Shown here one piece after another: positions 36,601 through 44,982 of a stretch of DNA of 64,000 nucleotides. Position numbers and translations under genes: made by a program. The notes under the pieces are model-generated. The model worked only from the letters and a program-made list of their open reading frames with translations. It searched no databases and was not told the DNA's origin. The stretch's first letter is position 1, and each line of letters starts with the position of its first letter. This stretch comes from CBFIDE01 sp965661265 (GTDB taxonomy: Bacteria > Bacteroidota > Bacteroidia > Flavobacteriales > Schleiferiaceae), in contig CBFIDE010000003.1 of NCBI GenBank assembly GCA_965661265.1, positions 1 through 64,000 on the forward strand. Reading direction: 5' to 3'.

Positions 36601-36968
36601 TTTGCCAATTCATTATGCTCAGAATTTTGGCTCAACTGAATTGTATTGAGCAGTTTATCATCAATCTCCGGAAAATGTCTTCCTATTAGCTTGGAAGATT
36701 CCTCTAGATTTAAGCCTTTCGAAATTTTTAATAAGTAGGAAAGCGGAACAATAATAAAATTTAAAATCAGAATGAGGTAGCCCGCAATTCCTAGCATAAA
36801 CAATATTAGTCTATAGTTCTTGCTCAAATTTCCGACAGCTTCAACACCGCTGATCGCCAGCCATAGCAGGGCGCCTAGTCCAATAATATAGATTAGTCCT
36901 CTTAGAAGTTTATTCGTATAATACTTCTTTCTAAAAGCCTGAATTTTATTTATTAATTCTTTATTCAT
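33684..36968 (-). CDS. Large membrane coiled-coil protein (DUF4175)
   Basis: Protein of 1094 residues. N-terminal membrane helices lie at about 23-45, 56-80 and 150-168. A beta-rich region runs about 200-480. A very long charged coiled coil with many K/E repeats runs about 480-760. A Gln/Met/Gly-rich low-complexity stretch lies at about 850-960, and a second coiled coil ends near 1090. The N-terminus and layout match Bacteroidota DUF4175. There is no known enzyme motif; a structural role at the envelope is possible but unproven. It is the first gene of the leftward group with ybeY, mnmG and the methyltransferase. Confidence 0.85.
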   Translation of the reverse strand: MNKELINKIQAFRKKYYTNKLLRGLIYIIGLGALLWLAISGVEAVGNLSKNYRLILFMLGIAGYLILILNFIIVPLSYLLKISKGLNLEESSKLIGRHFPEIDDKLLNTIQLSQNSEHNELAKAALDQRTLELKVFEFRAAVDFKANLKHWPLIALPALVILLIFSFDKGDDLIRASKRISAYQEEFIPKAPFSFFLENEDLIIEIGEEINIELELRGNKLPSSVQIVLNEQIVDMSSDATGSFDYLFKNLQKDQTFYFSAGPYKSTEYKIRVLRTPIIDRMEAVVSPPSYTGISAYKALNTRSFEAPEGSQIHWQLEARETDVLKFNTNLDTLEFVNTKAGYQLKQYVSKSFDYSLDLLNSDILKRSMTIGRVNVQKDLRPRVKAEFERESNLLFFKAEASDDYGLSKWDLIIKVNEKEILIRSTMASDLGISGLMDLDSLKIEQATLAEVFIRVFDNDGVNGSKSTDSKSYNIELKTIDERRSDLKESYAQSSESRKSLIKDMEETSKSLDELSKEIKTKGDLSWEDKEALKELLEKKKDLAKKAADLKKLEEEIKKEEEFLNGEKEELKEKEKDVEELNEKSKEEEELQKLMEEIEEYLDKLDTKKLLEKMDELKQNSLEEVRKEKRMESLLEDLKLQRDALKLSDDLEKLAEKQEELSKEEGLNDKEAADKQEEINKEFSELEKKSEELREKNSKLDEKLEKENFDESKENAKYELEKAGDKSKSKQEKSKSQKSAAEEMSEMSKKMFSSIMGMSSDQQKENMENLQQILENLESLSFGIEGVAYKAKVLNGNTPAVKPLLIKQKELELGTKVIKDSLIALSQRAPQIEEKVFEELRSIETSFKNGQAEMEEMRSAKAAEYQQGAMTSANELALILDAALRQMQQQMAQGMKGDQSCEKPGQGKPSMSNMRKLQSELAKEMGEQMKGNKPGQKEGEKGQKGEGGTEGAQGSGGNSKELAKMLAKQEALRRALEKESEGIDGSGDLKKAIEEMKELERDIINNNLSQESLNRVKRIESRLLNSEKAELEREKDEKRESKGSDLEQLYQEALEEYLSKKKVDREVLRRSSYRLNEFYKKQSAEYLNRLDDSD

Positions 36969-37042
36969 TCTAATACTAAGGTCAAAGGCTTAAAAAAATC
37001 GCATTTGACGGAAATCAAAGTTACAAAGCCTAATAAGATATT

Positions 37043-37050
37043 TATCTTTG
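37043..37050 (+). promoter_or_regulatory. Predicted -7 element of gltX
   Basis: TATCTTTG, a full match to TAnnTTTG, about 22 bases before the gltX ATG in the 103-bp gap to DUF4175. There is no good -33 element at the usual distance. Confidence 0.55.
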
Positions 37051-37071
37051 CGGCCTTAAATACTTTAACGA

Positions 37072-38601
37072 ATGAGTAATCGAAAGGTTAGAGTGCGCTT
37101 TGCACCAAGTCCTACAGGCCCTTTACATATGGGTGGTGTAAGAACTGCATTATACAACTATCTCTTTGCAAAGAAGCATGGAGGTACGTTTATTTTAAGA
37201 ATAGAAGATACTGATCAAACTAGGTTAGTTCCAGGTGCCGAAGACTATGTCATTGAGTCTTTAAAATGGTGCAATATCAAACCAGATGAAGGCCAGGCCT
37301 TTGGAGGCGAGTTTGGTCCATATAAGCAATCTGAGCGCAAGCATATGTATCGCGCTTACGCCGATCAACTTTTAGATTCAGGACACGCATATATTGCCTT
37401 TGATACTGCTGAGCAACTAGATGAAATGAGATCTTTGGCCAAAAAGGCGGGTACCGCTAATTGGCAGTACAATCATGTCTCCAGAAACCAAATGGTGAAT
37501 TCTCTAACTCTTTCAACACAAGAAGTTGAAAAAAGATTAGCTAATAATGAGCCCTATGTGATTAGGATTAAGCTGAATAGAAATGAAGAAGTTAAATTTC
37601 ATGATCTAATTAGAGGCTGGGTTTCTGTGAACACCAATAATATGGATGATAAGGTTCTGTTCAAATCTGACGGAATGCCTACATATCATTTAGCAAATAT
37701 TGTGGATGATCACCTGATGAATATTAGTCATGTAATAAGAGGAGAAGAGTGGTTGCCTTCTGCGCCATTGCACATACTTCTTTATAGATATTTTGGTTGG
37801 GAAGAAAGCATGCCTGAGTTTGCTCACTTACCACTTTTATTAAAGCCTGATGGTAACGGAAAACTATCTAAAAGAGATGGTGACCGCTTAGGTTTCCCCG
37901 TGTTTCCTCTTGAATGGATAAACCCTGAAACAAAAGACGTCTCTTCTGGATATAAGGAGAGTGGCTATTTTGCTGAGGCTTTCACTAATATGTTAGCTTT
38001 CTTAGGATGGAACCCTGGAACAGAACAAGAGATTTTCTCCATGGATGAACTTATACAAAGCTTCAGCCTTGAGCGCGTAAACAAAGCGGGGGCAAAGTTT
38101 GACTTTGAAAAGACTAAGTGGTTCAATCAACAATATTTAAGAAGTAAAACGGATCCTGAATTAGCAGAACTTCTTCAAGAAGGACTAGGCGAAAAAGGAA
38201 AAGACTTTAGCCTTGATTACTTAAAAAGCCTCTTACCTATTCTTAAAGAAAGAGCTTATTTTGTTTCTGATATGATTACTGAAGGCAATTATTTTTTTGA
38301 AGCTCCAAGTACTTATGAGGAGTCTGTAGTTATGAAGAAATGGTCTCCTGAAGTTGCAAGCTATATGGGCCTTATGGCCGATAATTTAGAGGCTCTTGAT
38401 GACTTTACCGCCGAGGGAACTGAGGCGATGTTTAAGGACTTCTTAGTAGAGCATTCTGTTGGCTTTGGGAAAATAGGTCCTGTGTATAGGCTTTGTTTAA
38501 CGGGAAGAGGAATGGGTGCCTCTATATTTGAAATTTTGAATGTTCTGGGTAAAGAAGAAAGTGTAGCCAGAATTCGCAGGGCAATAGAAACAATAGCATA
38601 A
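37072..38601 (+). CDS. gltX: Glutamate--tRNA ligase
   Basis: Class I synthetase charging tRNA-Glu; 509 residues. Seen: the HIGH motif as HMGG in SPTGPLHMGGVRTALYNY, the region RIEDTDQTR and the KMSKS motif as KLSKRDG. A segment ALAFLGWNPG-like (NMLAFLGWNPG) belongs to the anticodon-binding part. The length is typical of Bacteroidota GltX. It is followed after two bases by folB and likely co-transcribed. Confidence 0.97.
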   Translation: MSNRKVRVRFAPSPTGPLHMGGVRTALYNYLFAKKHGGTFILRIEDTDQTRLVPGAEDYVIESLKWCNIKPDEGQAFGGEFGPYKQSERKHMYRAYADQLLDSGHAYIAFDTAEQLDEMRSLAKKAGTANWQYNHVSRNQMVNSLTLSTQEVEKRLANNEPYVIRIKLNRNEEVKFHDLIRGWVSVNTNNMDDKVLFKSDGMPTYHLANIVDDHLMNISHVIRGEEWLPSAPLHILLYRYFGWEESMPEFAHLPLLLKPDGNGKLSKRDGDRLGFPVFPLEWINPETKDVSSGYKESGYFAEAFTNMLAFLGWNPGTEQEIFSMDELIQSFSLERVNKAGAKFDFEKTKWFNQQYLRSKTDPELAELLQEGLGEKGKDFSLDYLKSLLPILKERAYFVSDMITEGNYFFEAPSTYEESVVMKKWSPEVASYMGLMADNLEALDDFTAEGTEAMFKDFLVEHSVGFGKIGPVYRLCLTGRGMGASIFEILNVLGKEESVARIRRAIETIA

Positions 38602-38603
38602 GT

Positions 38604-38960
38604 ATGGATCGAATTAAGCTAGAAGGTATTCGGTTATTTGGCTACCACGGTTGTCTGGATGAGGAATCTCTAATAGGCACTAATTATAATGTAGAAATTA
38701 CTGTGTGGGGTAACTTGGGCAAATCTGCCATAAGCGATGAGCTTAAGGATACCATTGACTATGTTGCCATAAATAAAATTGTTGCAGAGGAAATGGCTAT
38801 TCGCTCTAAGCTTATTGAACAAGTTGCGGAGCGCATTCTTTCTAGATTGATGAGAGAAATAAAAATGATTAAAAAATCAAAAATTAAGCTCAGCAAACTG
38901 CAAGCACCTTTAAATGGAGATGTGGATGCGGTAAGTATTATAATGAAGAAGAAAAGATAG
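38604..38960 (+). CDS. folB: Dihydroneopterin aldolase
   Basis: Folate pathway enzyme making 6-hydroxymethyl-7,8-dihydropterin; 118 residues. Family marks: IKLEGIRLFGYHGC at the start, the central acidic loop LKDTIDYVAINKIV, the catalytic tail segment and SKIKLSKLQAPLNGDVDAVSII near the end. It converges with no gene; a tRNA follows 42 bp later. Confidence 0.93.
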   Translation: MDRIKLEGIRLFGYHGCLDEESLIGTNYNVEITVWGNLGKSAISDELKDTIDYVAINKIVAEEMAIRSKLIEQVAERILSRLMREIKMIKKSKIKLSKLQAPLNGDVDAVSIIMKKKR

Positions 38961-38961
38961 C

Positions 38962-38991
38962 TTGCCGACGCCAAGAATATGATTATCTTTG
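38962..38991 (+). promoter_or_regulatory. Promoter of tRNA-Cys
   Basis: TTG at 38962-38964 and TATCTTTG at 38984-38991 with a 19-bp spacer: the cleanest Bacteroidota-type promoter in the window. The -7 element ends 11 bases before the tRNA begins. Confidence 0.75.
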
Positions 38992-39002
38992 ACGCTCCAA
39001 AT

Positions 39003-39073
39003 GGTTCCGTGGCCGAGTGGCTAGGCAGTGGTCTGCAAAACCATCTACAGCGGTTCGAATCCGCTCGGAACCT
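39003..39073 (+). tRNA. tRNA-Cys (GCA)
   Basis: A 71-base cloverleaf: acceptor GGTTCCG pairs with CGGAACC, the T-arm has GGTTCGAATCC, and the anticodon loop CTGCAAA with stem TGGT/ACCA gives anticodon GCA. The discriminator base is T, as expected for tRNA-Cys. CCA is not encoded, so it is added after transcription. Confidence 0.95.
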
Positions 39074-39080
39074 CAAAGAA

Positions 39081-39104
39081 AGCTCGCATTAGCGGGCTTT
39101 TTTA
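39081..39104 (+). terminator. Terminator after tRNA-Cys
   Basis: Stem AGCTCGC/GCGGGCT (39081-39087 with 39092-39098, one G-T pair) with loop ATTA, followed by a T-run to 39104. It lies 8 bases after the tRNA and overlaps the last codons of the convergent permease gene. Confidence 0.85.
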
Positions 39105-39971
39105 TTTGTAGGCACGTAGTTCTTTGGTACTTATGCCTCTATTGAGCTTGGTATAAACCAAGATAATTATAAATTGTAATCCAGCTACCACGCTCATTGC
39201 TCCAGCAATAGAACCATCAATTTGGCTTGCTATTAAATAACCGCCAGCAGAGCTTAGCGCACCAATAATCAAGGTATAAATGATCATTTGCTTTAAGTTT
39301 TGACTAATCAAATAAGCAGCAGACGGAGGAACAACCAGAAAGGCAACAACCAGAATAGCCCCTACAGATTCAAAAGAAACTACTGTGCTTAAAGAAACTG
39401 CAGCCATTAATCCATAATGCCAAAATGCTAAAGAAATCCCAACCGAGGAGGCAAATGCAGCATCGAAAGTGGTAATGTATAAACCCTTAAATGCCCTCCA
39501 TAAAAACAAGAAAATTAGGATTAAACTCCCTCCTAGAATCCAAATAGCTCTTGGTCCTAAATTAGTATCACCAACATACCATAAATCTAATGGGACATAG
39601 GCTATTTCTCCATGCAAAACACAGTCGGCATCAATATCAATTTGACCTGCAAATAATGACACTAGAATAATTCCGATTGCAAAAAGACTAGTGAAGCTTA
39701 CCCCTATGCTTGCATCAAGCTGGAGCTTCGCCTTTTTCTGTAAAGCCTCTATCATCAATGTAACGAGCATCCCTAATACAGAAGCACCGATAAGAATAGC
39801 AAAAGAGGCTCTTTCGCCGGCAATAAAGTAAGCAATTACAATTCCAGGTAAAACAGCGTGCGAGATAGCATCTCCTAACATGGACATTTTTCGCAATATC
39901 AAAAAACAGCCTAAAACTCCTGTTACAGAAGAGACCAAAATACCGGTTAATATGATCCAAAAAGCATTCAC
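39102..39971 (-). CDS. Metal ABC transporter permease (second)
   Basis: ABC-3 family permease of 289 residues with about eight membrane helices. It has the EAA-like loop ASVGISLAFWHYGLMAAVSLS and the typical start ILVSSVTGVLGCFLILRKMSMLGDAISHAVLPGI. It imports Mn, Zn or Fe together with the first permease. Its ATG overlaps the stop of that gene by four bases. There is no ATPase gene beside it. Confidence 0.9.
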   Translation of the reverse strand: MNAFWIILTGILVSSVTGVLGCFLILRKMSMLGDAISHAVLPGIVIAYFIAGERASFAILIGASVLGMLVTLMIEALQKKAKLQLDASIGVSFTSLFAIGIILVSLFAGQIDIDADCVLHGEIAYVPLDLWYVGDTNLGPRAIWILGGSLILIFLFLWRAFKGLYITTFDAAFASSVGISLAFWHYGLMAAVSLSTVVSFESVGAILVVAFLVVPPSAAYLISQNLKQMIIYTLIIGALSSAGGYLIASQIDGSIAGAMSVVAGLQFIIILVYTKLNRGISTKELRAYK

Positions 39972-41269
39972 GCTTGAATAGGTTTATGAATTTCTGCAGT
40001 TGGGTTAAAGTTTTCGCACAGCTCTAGCTCTTTCAAAATTTGCTTCTCAATTTCCGGAGTTATTAAGTGCTCAATAGTCTCGGCATTTTTATGAACCAAT
40101 TCCGTCTTTATGTTCATCCTTTGGCTCAAATAAATCTCCCACAATCTATGTAGTCTATTTATTCTTTTTCCATTAGCTATACCGGATCCATTGAGTCTGA
40201 AATTATCGCCGACAAATTCAACCTCATCAGATCTCTTAAACATACCTTTGAGCTTATTAATTTCATAATGGCTGAACCACCTTAGGGTGTTTAAGTTTTT
40301 CAGGTTGTAAAACTTATCAAGCTCCATTGATTTTTCCATCAGCTGATAACTTGACTTTAAAAAGTTCTCTCTTAGAATATTGTCTCTCTGTAATCTTCTT
40401 TTCTTAGATTCTGCAATAATTCCTTTATGAGGAGCAAAAACTATACTCAGACCAATTAGTAAACTTAGGCTTAAAACTGTCCAAGGGCCTGTTGGCATTC
40501 TAGGTGCTGTATATGAAACAAAGGCTCCCAAAATTCCACTGATCACTCCAAAGATGACCGCTATAGCAATCATTTTATCTAGTTTATCAGTCCAATATCG
40601 CGCGGCAGCGGGAGGAATAATTAATAGTGCCGCCATGAGAATAATACCCACAGCCTTTATTCCTGTTGCAATAGTAAGAATAGTAAGAGTAGATAAAATA
40701 AATTCCAAGGTCTTTGTTGGTAGCCCAATAACCTTTGCAAACTCAGGGTTAAACGACATTAATTTAAACTCTTTATAGAGTATGAGGACAATCACTAAAA
40801 TTAGAATTCCAATGCTGCCAAAAACCTTGATATCACCCTTAGTCATTGCGGCAGCTTTACCAAAAATATAATGGTCCAAGCCCGACTTATCCAGTATATC
40901 TGTATGCTGAATACTAACCATTAGCATCATTCCTAATCCAAAAAAAACGGTTAGAATTATGGCCAAGGCAGCGTCTGGCTTTACTTTGGTGTGATTTGTT
41001 AAATAATCTAATGCCAGTATGCTCAGCCAAGCAGATATTACCGCACCAATCAATAAATAAAATGGGTCCTTTACACCGGATAAAAGAAATGCAAGAGCAA
41101 TTCCAGGCAACATACTATGTGCGATAGTTTCACCAACTAATGCCTTTTTTCTCAAGAAACTAAAAGTTCCTACAAGGCCAGAACTTGCGCCCAATAGTAT
41201 AATACTAAGTATTACATACCTAAGGTTGGCCTCTTTTAAAAAAATAAAGTTTTGAAAATCCTCAAGCAT
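39968..41269 (-). CDS. Metal ABC permease fused to an MntR/DtxR-like domain
   Basis: Protein of 433 residues. Residues 1-290 form an ABC-3 permease (about eight helices; LRKKALVGETIAHSMLPGIAL; KVIGLPTKTLEFILSTLT). Residues about 300-425 are cytoplasmic and resemble the DtxR/MntR fold. A winged-helix-like region comes first, then the metal-binding/dimerisation segment LHRLWEIYLSQRMNIKTELV and HKNAETIEHLITPEIEKQIL. In MntR, this helix binds Mn2+ or Fe2+. The fusion could let the pump sense metal directly, or be a bifunctional regulator. That is inference. Fusions like this do occur in Bacteroidota. Confidence 0.88.
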   Translation of the reverse strand: MLEDFQNFIFLKEANLRYVILSIILLGASSGLVGTFSFLRKKALVGETIAHSMLPGIALAFLLSGVKDPFYLLIGAVISAWLSILALDYLTNHTKVKPDAALAIILTVFFGLGMMLMVSIQHTDILDKSGLDHYIFGKAAAMTKGDIKVFGSIGILILVIVLILYKEFKLMSFNPEFAKVIGLPTKTLEFILSTLTILTIATGIKAVGIILMAALLIIPPAAARYWTDKLDKMIAIAVIFGVISGILGAFVSYTAPRMPTGPWTVLSLSLLIGLSIVFAPHKGIIAESKKRRLQRDNILRENFLKSSYQLMEKSMELDKFYNLKNLNTLRWFSHYEINKLKGMFKRSDEVEFVGDNFRLNGSGIANGKRINRLHRLWEIYLSQRMNIKTELVHKNAETIEHLITPEIEKQILKELELCENFNPTAEIHKPIQA

Positions 41270-41270
41270 T

Positions 41271-42200
41271 CTACCTCAAGCCACTTATTAATACGTTGGT
41301 GTTCTCTTCTATCATCTTAAGATAAGTATCTCCTGCTGAACCTTTTGGTCCAAGAGCGTCAGAATATAATTTTCCTCCTATTGCTACTGTATGTCCTTGC
41401 TCTTCACAACCACTAATTACAGCTTCTAGCGCTTGCGGAGAAACTACGTTTTCAGCAAAGACGCTTCTCAATTCATTTTGAACAATGAAATTAACCAGTT
41501 TGCTTACATCTTTAATTCCAAACTCAGCGGCAGTGCTGCTACCCTGAAGACTCATAACCTCAAAGCCATATCTTCTTGCATAATAATTTAGAGCATCATG
41601 AGAGGTAACAATAAACCTGTTCTTAGGTTCTATTTCCTGTAGGTTAAAAGCAATTTGACTGTCTAGCTTAAATAAAGACTCTAGGTATGGCTTAGCGCGA
41701 TTTATATACTCCTCTGAATTTGCAGTATCTATTTGAGCCAAGGTTTGGGCGATGTATTGTATTGATAAAGACCACATCTCAATATCAAACCAAATATGAG
41801 GATCTTGCCCATCAATAAAATCAGAATTATTAATCAACATAGCTGGATCAAAGCCCTCTTCCATTGCTAAAACGATTTTGGTTCTTCTCATTTTATTGAG
41901 AATATCGACCATCCTGCCCTCTAAATGAACACCGTTATAAATGATAACATCAGCAGATTGTAAGGACTCTAAATCGCCTTGTGTTGGCTTATAAATGTGG
42001 GGATCCACTCCATAACCCATTAATGAGACTACCTCTACATCCTCTGGGCAAATATTCTGCACTACATCTGCAATTATGCTAGTTGTACACACAATTTTAA
42101 GCTTCGCTAGATTTTCATTTTCTTGCTGTTTAGTTTCTGAACATGACACAAAAAAGAAAGCACAAGCTAGAAGTATTGAGAGTGAGAAAAGTTTTTTCAA
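41271..42200 (-). CDS. Metal ABC transporter substrate-binding lipoprotein (TroA/ZnuA family)
   Basis: Periplasmic metal receptor of about 309 residues. Metal ligands are visible: His in YGVDPHIYKP, His in GQDPHIWFD, His in VTSHDALNYY and Asp in GKLYSDALG, the H-H-H-D pattern. The TTG at 42200 gives MKKLFSLSILLACAFFFVSC, a lipoprotein signal; the longer reading from TTG at 42236 adds 12 residues. One base separates the stop from the permease ATG. Zinc or manganese cannot be told apart here, but the MntR-like domain on the permease favours manganese or iron. Confidence 0.88.
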   Translation of the reverse strand: MKKLFSLSILLACAFFFVSCSETKQQENENLAKLKIVCTTSIIADVVQNICPEDVEVVSLMGYGVDPHIYKPTQGDLESLQSADVIIYNGVHLEGRMVDILNKMRRTKIVLAMEEGFDPAMLINNSDFIDGQDPHIWFDIEMWSLSIQYIAQTLAQIDTANSEEYINRAKPYLESLFKLDSQIAFNLQEIEPKNRFIVTSHDALNYYARRYGFEVMSLQGSSTAAEFGIKDVSKLVNFIVQNELRSVFAENVVSPQALEAVISGCEEQGHTVAIGGKLYSDALGPKGSAGDTYLKMIEENTNVLISGLR

Positions 42201-42287
42201 TTTACACTTATTTAAAACTATTATAAATAAGAGCAAAAGTAATGGTTATCTACAAATAGAGCTTATAAACCCTAATAATCTTTCTAA

Positions 42288-42662
42288 TTATTGAGGATAA
42301 AAAGTATCTGATTTATGTTCGTCTAAAGTATTTGCTTCTATCAATATTGAATCTTCTAAGGCGGTTAAAGTGTGTTTTTGAAAAGGGTAGATACTAATAA
42401 GCGATGGTTCGTTTACCTCAGCACGCTCTAGTTCACCACTTCTAATATCCTCTATTTCCAGTTTAATTTTTCCTGAAAGCAAAAATAAACGCTCCGGGTT
42501 TTTGGATTCTATTTTACCTTCATGCCAATGATTACCACTAATACTACCCTACTTTCTATTTAATACCAAAAAGCCATTAGTTATGCTTGTTAATACTTCA
42601 TGAGTACATACATCCGGCTTCTTAGATAATTGATAAATCGGCTTGACAATTACTTTGTTCAT
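42288..42662 (-). pseudogene. Cupin-domain protein broken by an amber codon
   Basis: Reading from the ATG at 42662 gives one frame to the TAA at 42288, interrupted only by TAG at 42549-42551 (codon 38). Before it: MNKVIVKPIYQLSKK and so on. After it: a cupin core with GNHWHEGK and LFLLSGKIKLEI. The pattern resembles sugar epimerase or 3,4-ketoisomerase cupins. The lost codon was probably CAG (Gln). It could be a real pseudogene or a base error. As drawn, only the C-terminal 64 residues remain as an open frame from 42482. Confidence 0.8.
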
Positions 42663-42705
42663 TGTACAAAAATCGCAATCTTGCCATCATAAATAAAAAA
42701 GTAAA

Positions 42706-44244
42706 ATGTCTACAATAAATATTGACCAGGTTTTAAAATCTCTTGGTATTGAATCTGTGAATTCAGGTTCTTCGACAGGACAAAGTTTTTTTGGTACTGG
42801 TGATCATATAAGCTCTTTCTCTCCTGTAAACGGTGAGCTAATCGCAAAGGTTACTTCAACTACTCCAGAAGAATATGAGCAGATCATCCAAAAAGCCTCA
42901 GAGGCTTTTATAGAGTGGCGCAAAGTTCCTGCACCAAAAAGAGGTGAAATTGTTAGACAATTTGGAGAAAAACTTAGAACCAATAAAGACGCATTAGGGC
43001 AGCTCGTTTCGTTTGAAATGGGAAAATCTCTTCAAGAAGGTTGGGGTGAAGTTCAGGAAATGATTGATATCTGTGATTTTGCTGTTGGTTTGAGTAGGCA
43101 GCTTTACGGACTTACAATGCATTCTGAAAGACCTGATCACAGAATGTACGAGCAATGGCATCCCTTAGGAATTGTAGGTATTATCTCTGCCTTTAATTTT
43201 CCTGTAGCTGTATGGTGTTGGAATACAGCATTAGCTTGGGTATCTGGAAATGTTTGCGTGTGGAAGCCTTCAGAAAAAGTTCCTTTATGTGGCATTGCAT
43301 GTCAAAAGCTATTTGCCGAAGTAATTGAAGAAAATGACTTACCAGAAGGTCTTTCATGCTTAGTTAATGGTGATTATACTGTTGGAGAAGCTATGACTGC
43401 TGACAAAAGACTTCCTTTAATCTCTGCTACGGGATCCACTAGAATGGGTAAAAAAGTTGGTCAAGCTGTTGCTGAAAGATTAGGACGCTCCTTATTAGAA
43501 TTGGGTGGAAATAATGCTATTATAGTTTCTGAAAATGCGGATCTTGAGAATAGCATCATAGGGGCAATTTTTGGTGCCGTTGGAACTGCAGGTCAAAGGT
43601 GTACTTCTACAAGAAGACTTATTATTCATGAAAGTATTTATGATCAGGTGGTAGAAAAACTAACTTCTGCCTATAAGCAACTTAAAATCGGAAATCCTTT
43701 AGACACTTCTAATCATGTGGGTCCATTAATTGATACACTTGCGGTTGATATGTACCTTGATGCGCTTAAGAAAATAGAGCAAGAAGGTGGTAATATCTTA
43801 GTTGAAGGTGGTCAGCTAGAGGGAGAAGAGTATAAAAGTGGTTGTTATGTAAAGCCATGTATCGCTGAAGTAGAAAATCATTTTAAAATTGTACAGTCAG
43901 AGACATTTGCTCCAATCTTATACCTAATGAAGTATACTGATCTAAATGATGCAATTGCAATGCAAAATGACGTACCTCAAGGATTATCATCAGCAATTAT
44001 GACTACTGATATGAGAGAAGCAGAATTATTCTTGAGCACTGCAGGATCTGATTGTGGAATCGCAAATGTAAATATTGGTACTTCTGGTGCTGAAATTGGT
44101 GGCGCCTTTGGTGGTGAAAAAGAAACAGGCGGTGGACGTGAATCTGGATCTGATGCTTGGAAAGCTTATATGAGAAGACAAACTAATACTATCAATTATG
44201 GTATTGATCTTCCCCTTTCTCAAGGAATTAAATTTGACTTATAA
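42706..44244 (+). CDS. Aldehyde dehydrogenase, ALDH7 type (2-aminoadipic semialdehyde)
   Basis: NAD-dependent aldehyde dehydrogenase of 512 residues. The catalytic cysteine is C299 (GTAGQRCTSTRRL) and the general base is E265 (LELGGNNAI). The NAD site is IISAFNFPVAVW and ATGSTRMGK. ALDH7-type marks are QWHPLGIVGIISAFNFPVAV and the C-terminal region GGAFGGEKETGGGRESGSDAW. The family acts in lysine breakdown on 2-aminoadipate 6-semialdehyde or its cyclic form. It is six bases upstream of the VIT1-type gene and likely co-transcribed. Confidence 0.92.
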   Translation: MSTINIDQVLKSLGIESVNSGSSTGQSFFGTGDHISSFSPVNGELIAKVTSTTPEEYEQIIQKASEAFIEWRKVPAPKRGEIVRQFGEKLRTNKDALGQLVSFEMGKSLQEGWGEVQEMIDICDFAVGLSRQLYGLTMHSERPDHRMYEQWHPLGIVGIISAFNFPVAVWCWNTALAWVSGNVCVWKPSEKVPLCGIACQKLFAEVIEENDLPEGLSCLVNGDYTVGEAMTADKRLPLISATGSTRMGKKVGQAVAERLGRSLLELGGNNAIIVSENADLENSIIGAIFGAVGTAGQRCTSTRRLIIHESIYDQVVEKLTSAYKQLKIGNPLDTSNHVGPLIDTLAVDMYLDALKKIEQEGGNILVEGGQLEGEEYKSGCYVKPCIAEVENHFKIVQSETFAPILYLMKYTDLNDAIAMQNDVPQGLSSAIMTTDMREAELFLSTAGSDCGIANVNIGTSGAEIGGAFGGEKETGGGRESGSDAWKAYMRRQTNTINYGIDLPLSQGIKFDL

Positions 44245-44250
44245 GAGTAA

Positions 44251-44979
44251 ATGCAAGAAGAGGTAGCACATAAATCCAAATACTCTTTTATAAATAAGTT
44301 CCAAAATTATCTTGGTGAATTTGTTTATGGTGGTGTTGATGGTAGTGTTACCACATTTGCCGTTATTGCTGGCTCAGCAGGTGGTGGATTAGATAGCTCT
44401 ATTGTAATTATTCTTGGATTCGCCAACCTTTTTGCAGACGGTTTCGCTATGTCTATTGGTAGTTATTTATCTACAAAAAGCGAAAAAGAAAATTACCAAA
44501 AACACAAGCTAATTGAGTATTGGGAAGTAGAAAATCTTCCTGAAACTGAAAGGCAAGAAATCCGTGATATCTATAAAGCAAAAGGCTTTGAAGGTGAACT
44601 TTTAGAACAAGTTGTTCAAAAGATAACTGAAAATAAAGATCGCTGGGTAGACACAATGATGAAAGAAGAATTGGAAATGACTGAAGAAACTAAATCCCCT
44701 TTAGCTATGGGAGCTGTTACTTTCTTAAGTTTTGTATTCTTTGGTTTTATTCCTCTGCTAATCTATGTTCTTGATTACTCCAGTTTAGTTGATGTAGATA
44801 AACCCTTTTTATATGCAAGCATTCTAACTGCTTGTGTCTTCATCACTATTGGCCTATTAAAATCTATTGTAAATAATACTAAAGCAGTACGATCCATCAT
44901 AGAAACTCTGTTTCTAGGAGGAACCGCTGCTGTCTTAGCGTTCTATGTAGGTCTTTGGTTGGAGCAATTAATGAAGTAA
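44251..44979 (+). CDS. VIT1/CCC1 family metal transporter
   Basis: Predicted vacuolar iron transporter-like protein of 242 residues. Two membrane helix groups are visible: about 30-75 (VYGGVDGSVTTFAVIAG and GFANLFADGFAMSIGSYLS) and about 150-240. A cytoplasmic loop of charged residues lies between them, with MKEELEM. The family moves Fe2+ or Mn2+ out of the cytosol. The combination with a metal importer 3 kb upstream suggests metal handling in this region. Confidence 0.9.
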   Translation: MQEEVAHKSKYSFINKFQNYLGEFVYGGVDGSVTTFAVIAGSAGGGLDSSIVIILGFANLFADGFAMSIGSYLSTKSEKENYQKHKLIEYWEVENLPETERQEIRDIYKAKGFEGELLEQVVQKITENKDRWVDTMMKEELEMTEETKSPLAMGAVTFLSFVFFGFIPLLIYVLDYSSLVDVDKPFLYASILTACVFITIGLLKSIVNNTKAVRSIIETLFLGGTAAVLAFYVGLWLEQLMK

Positions 44980-44982
44980 ATA

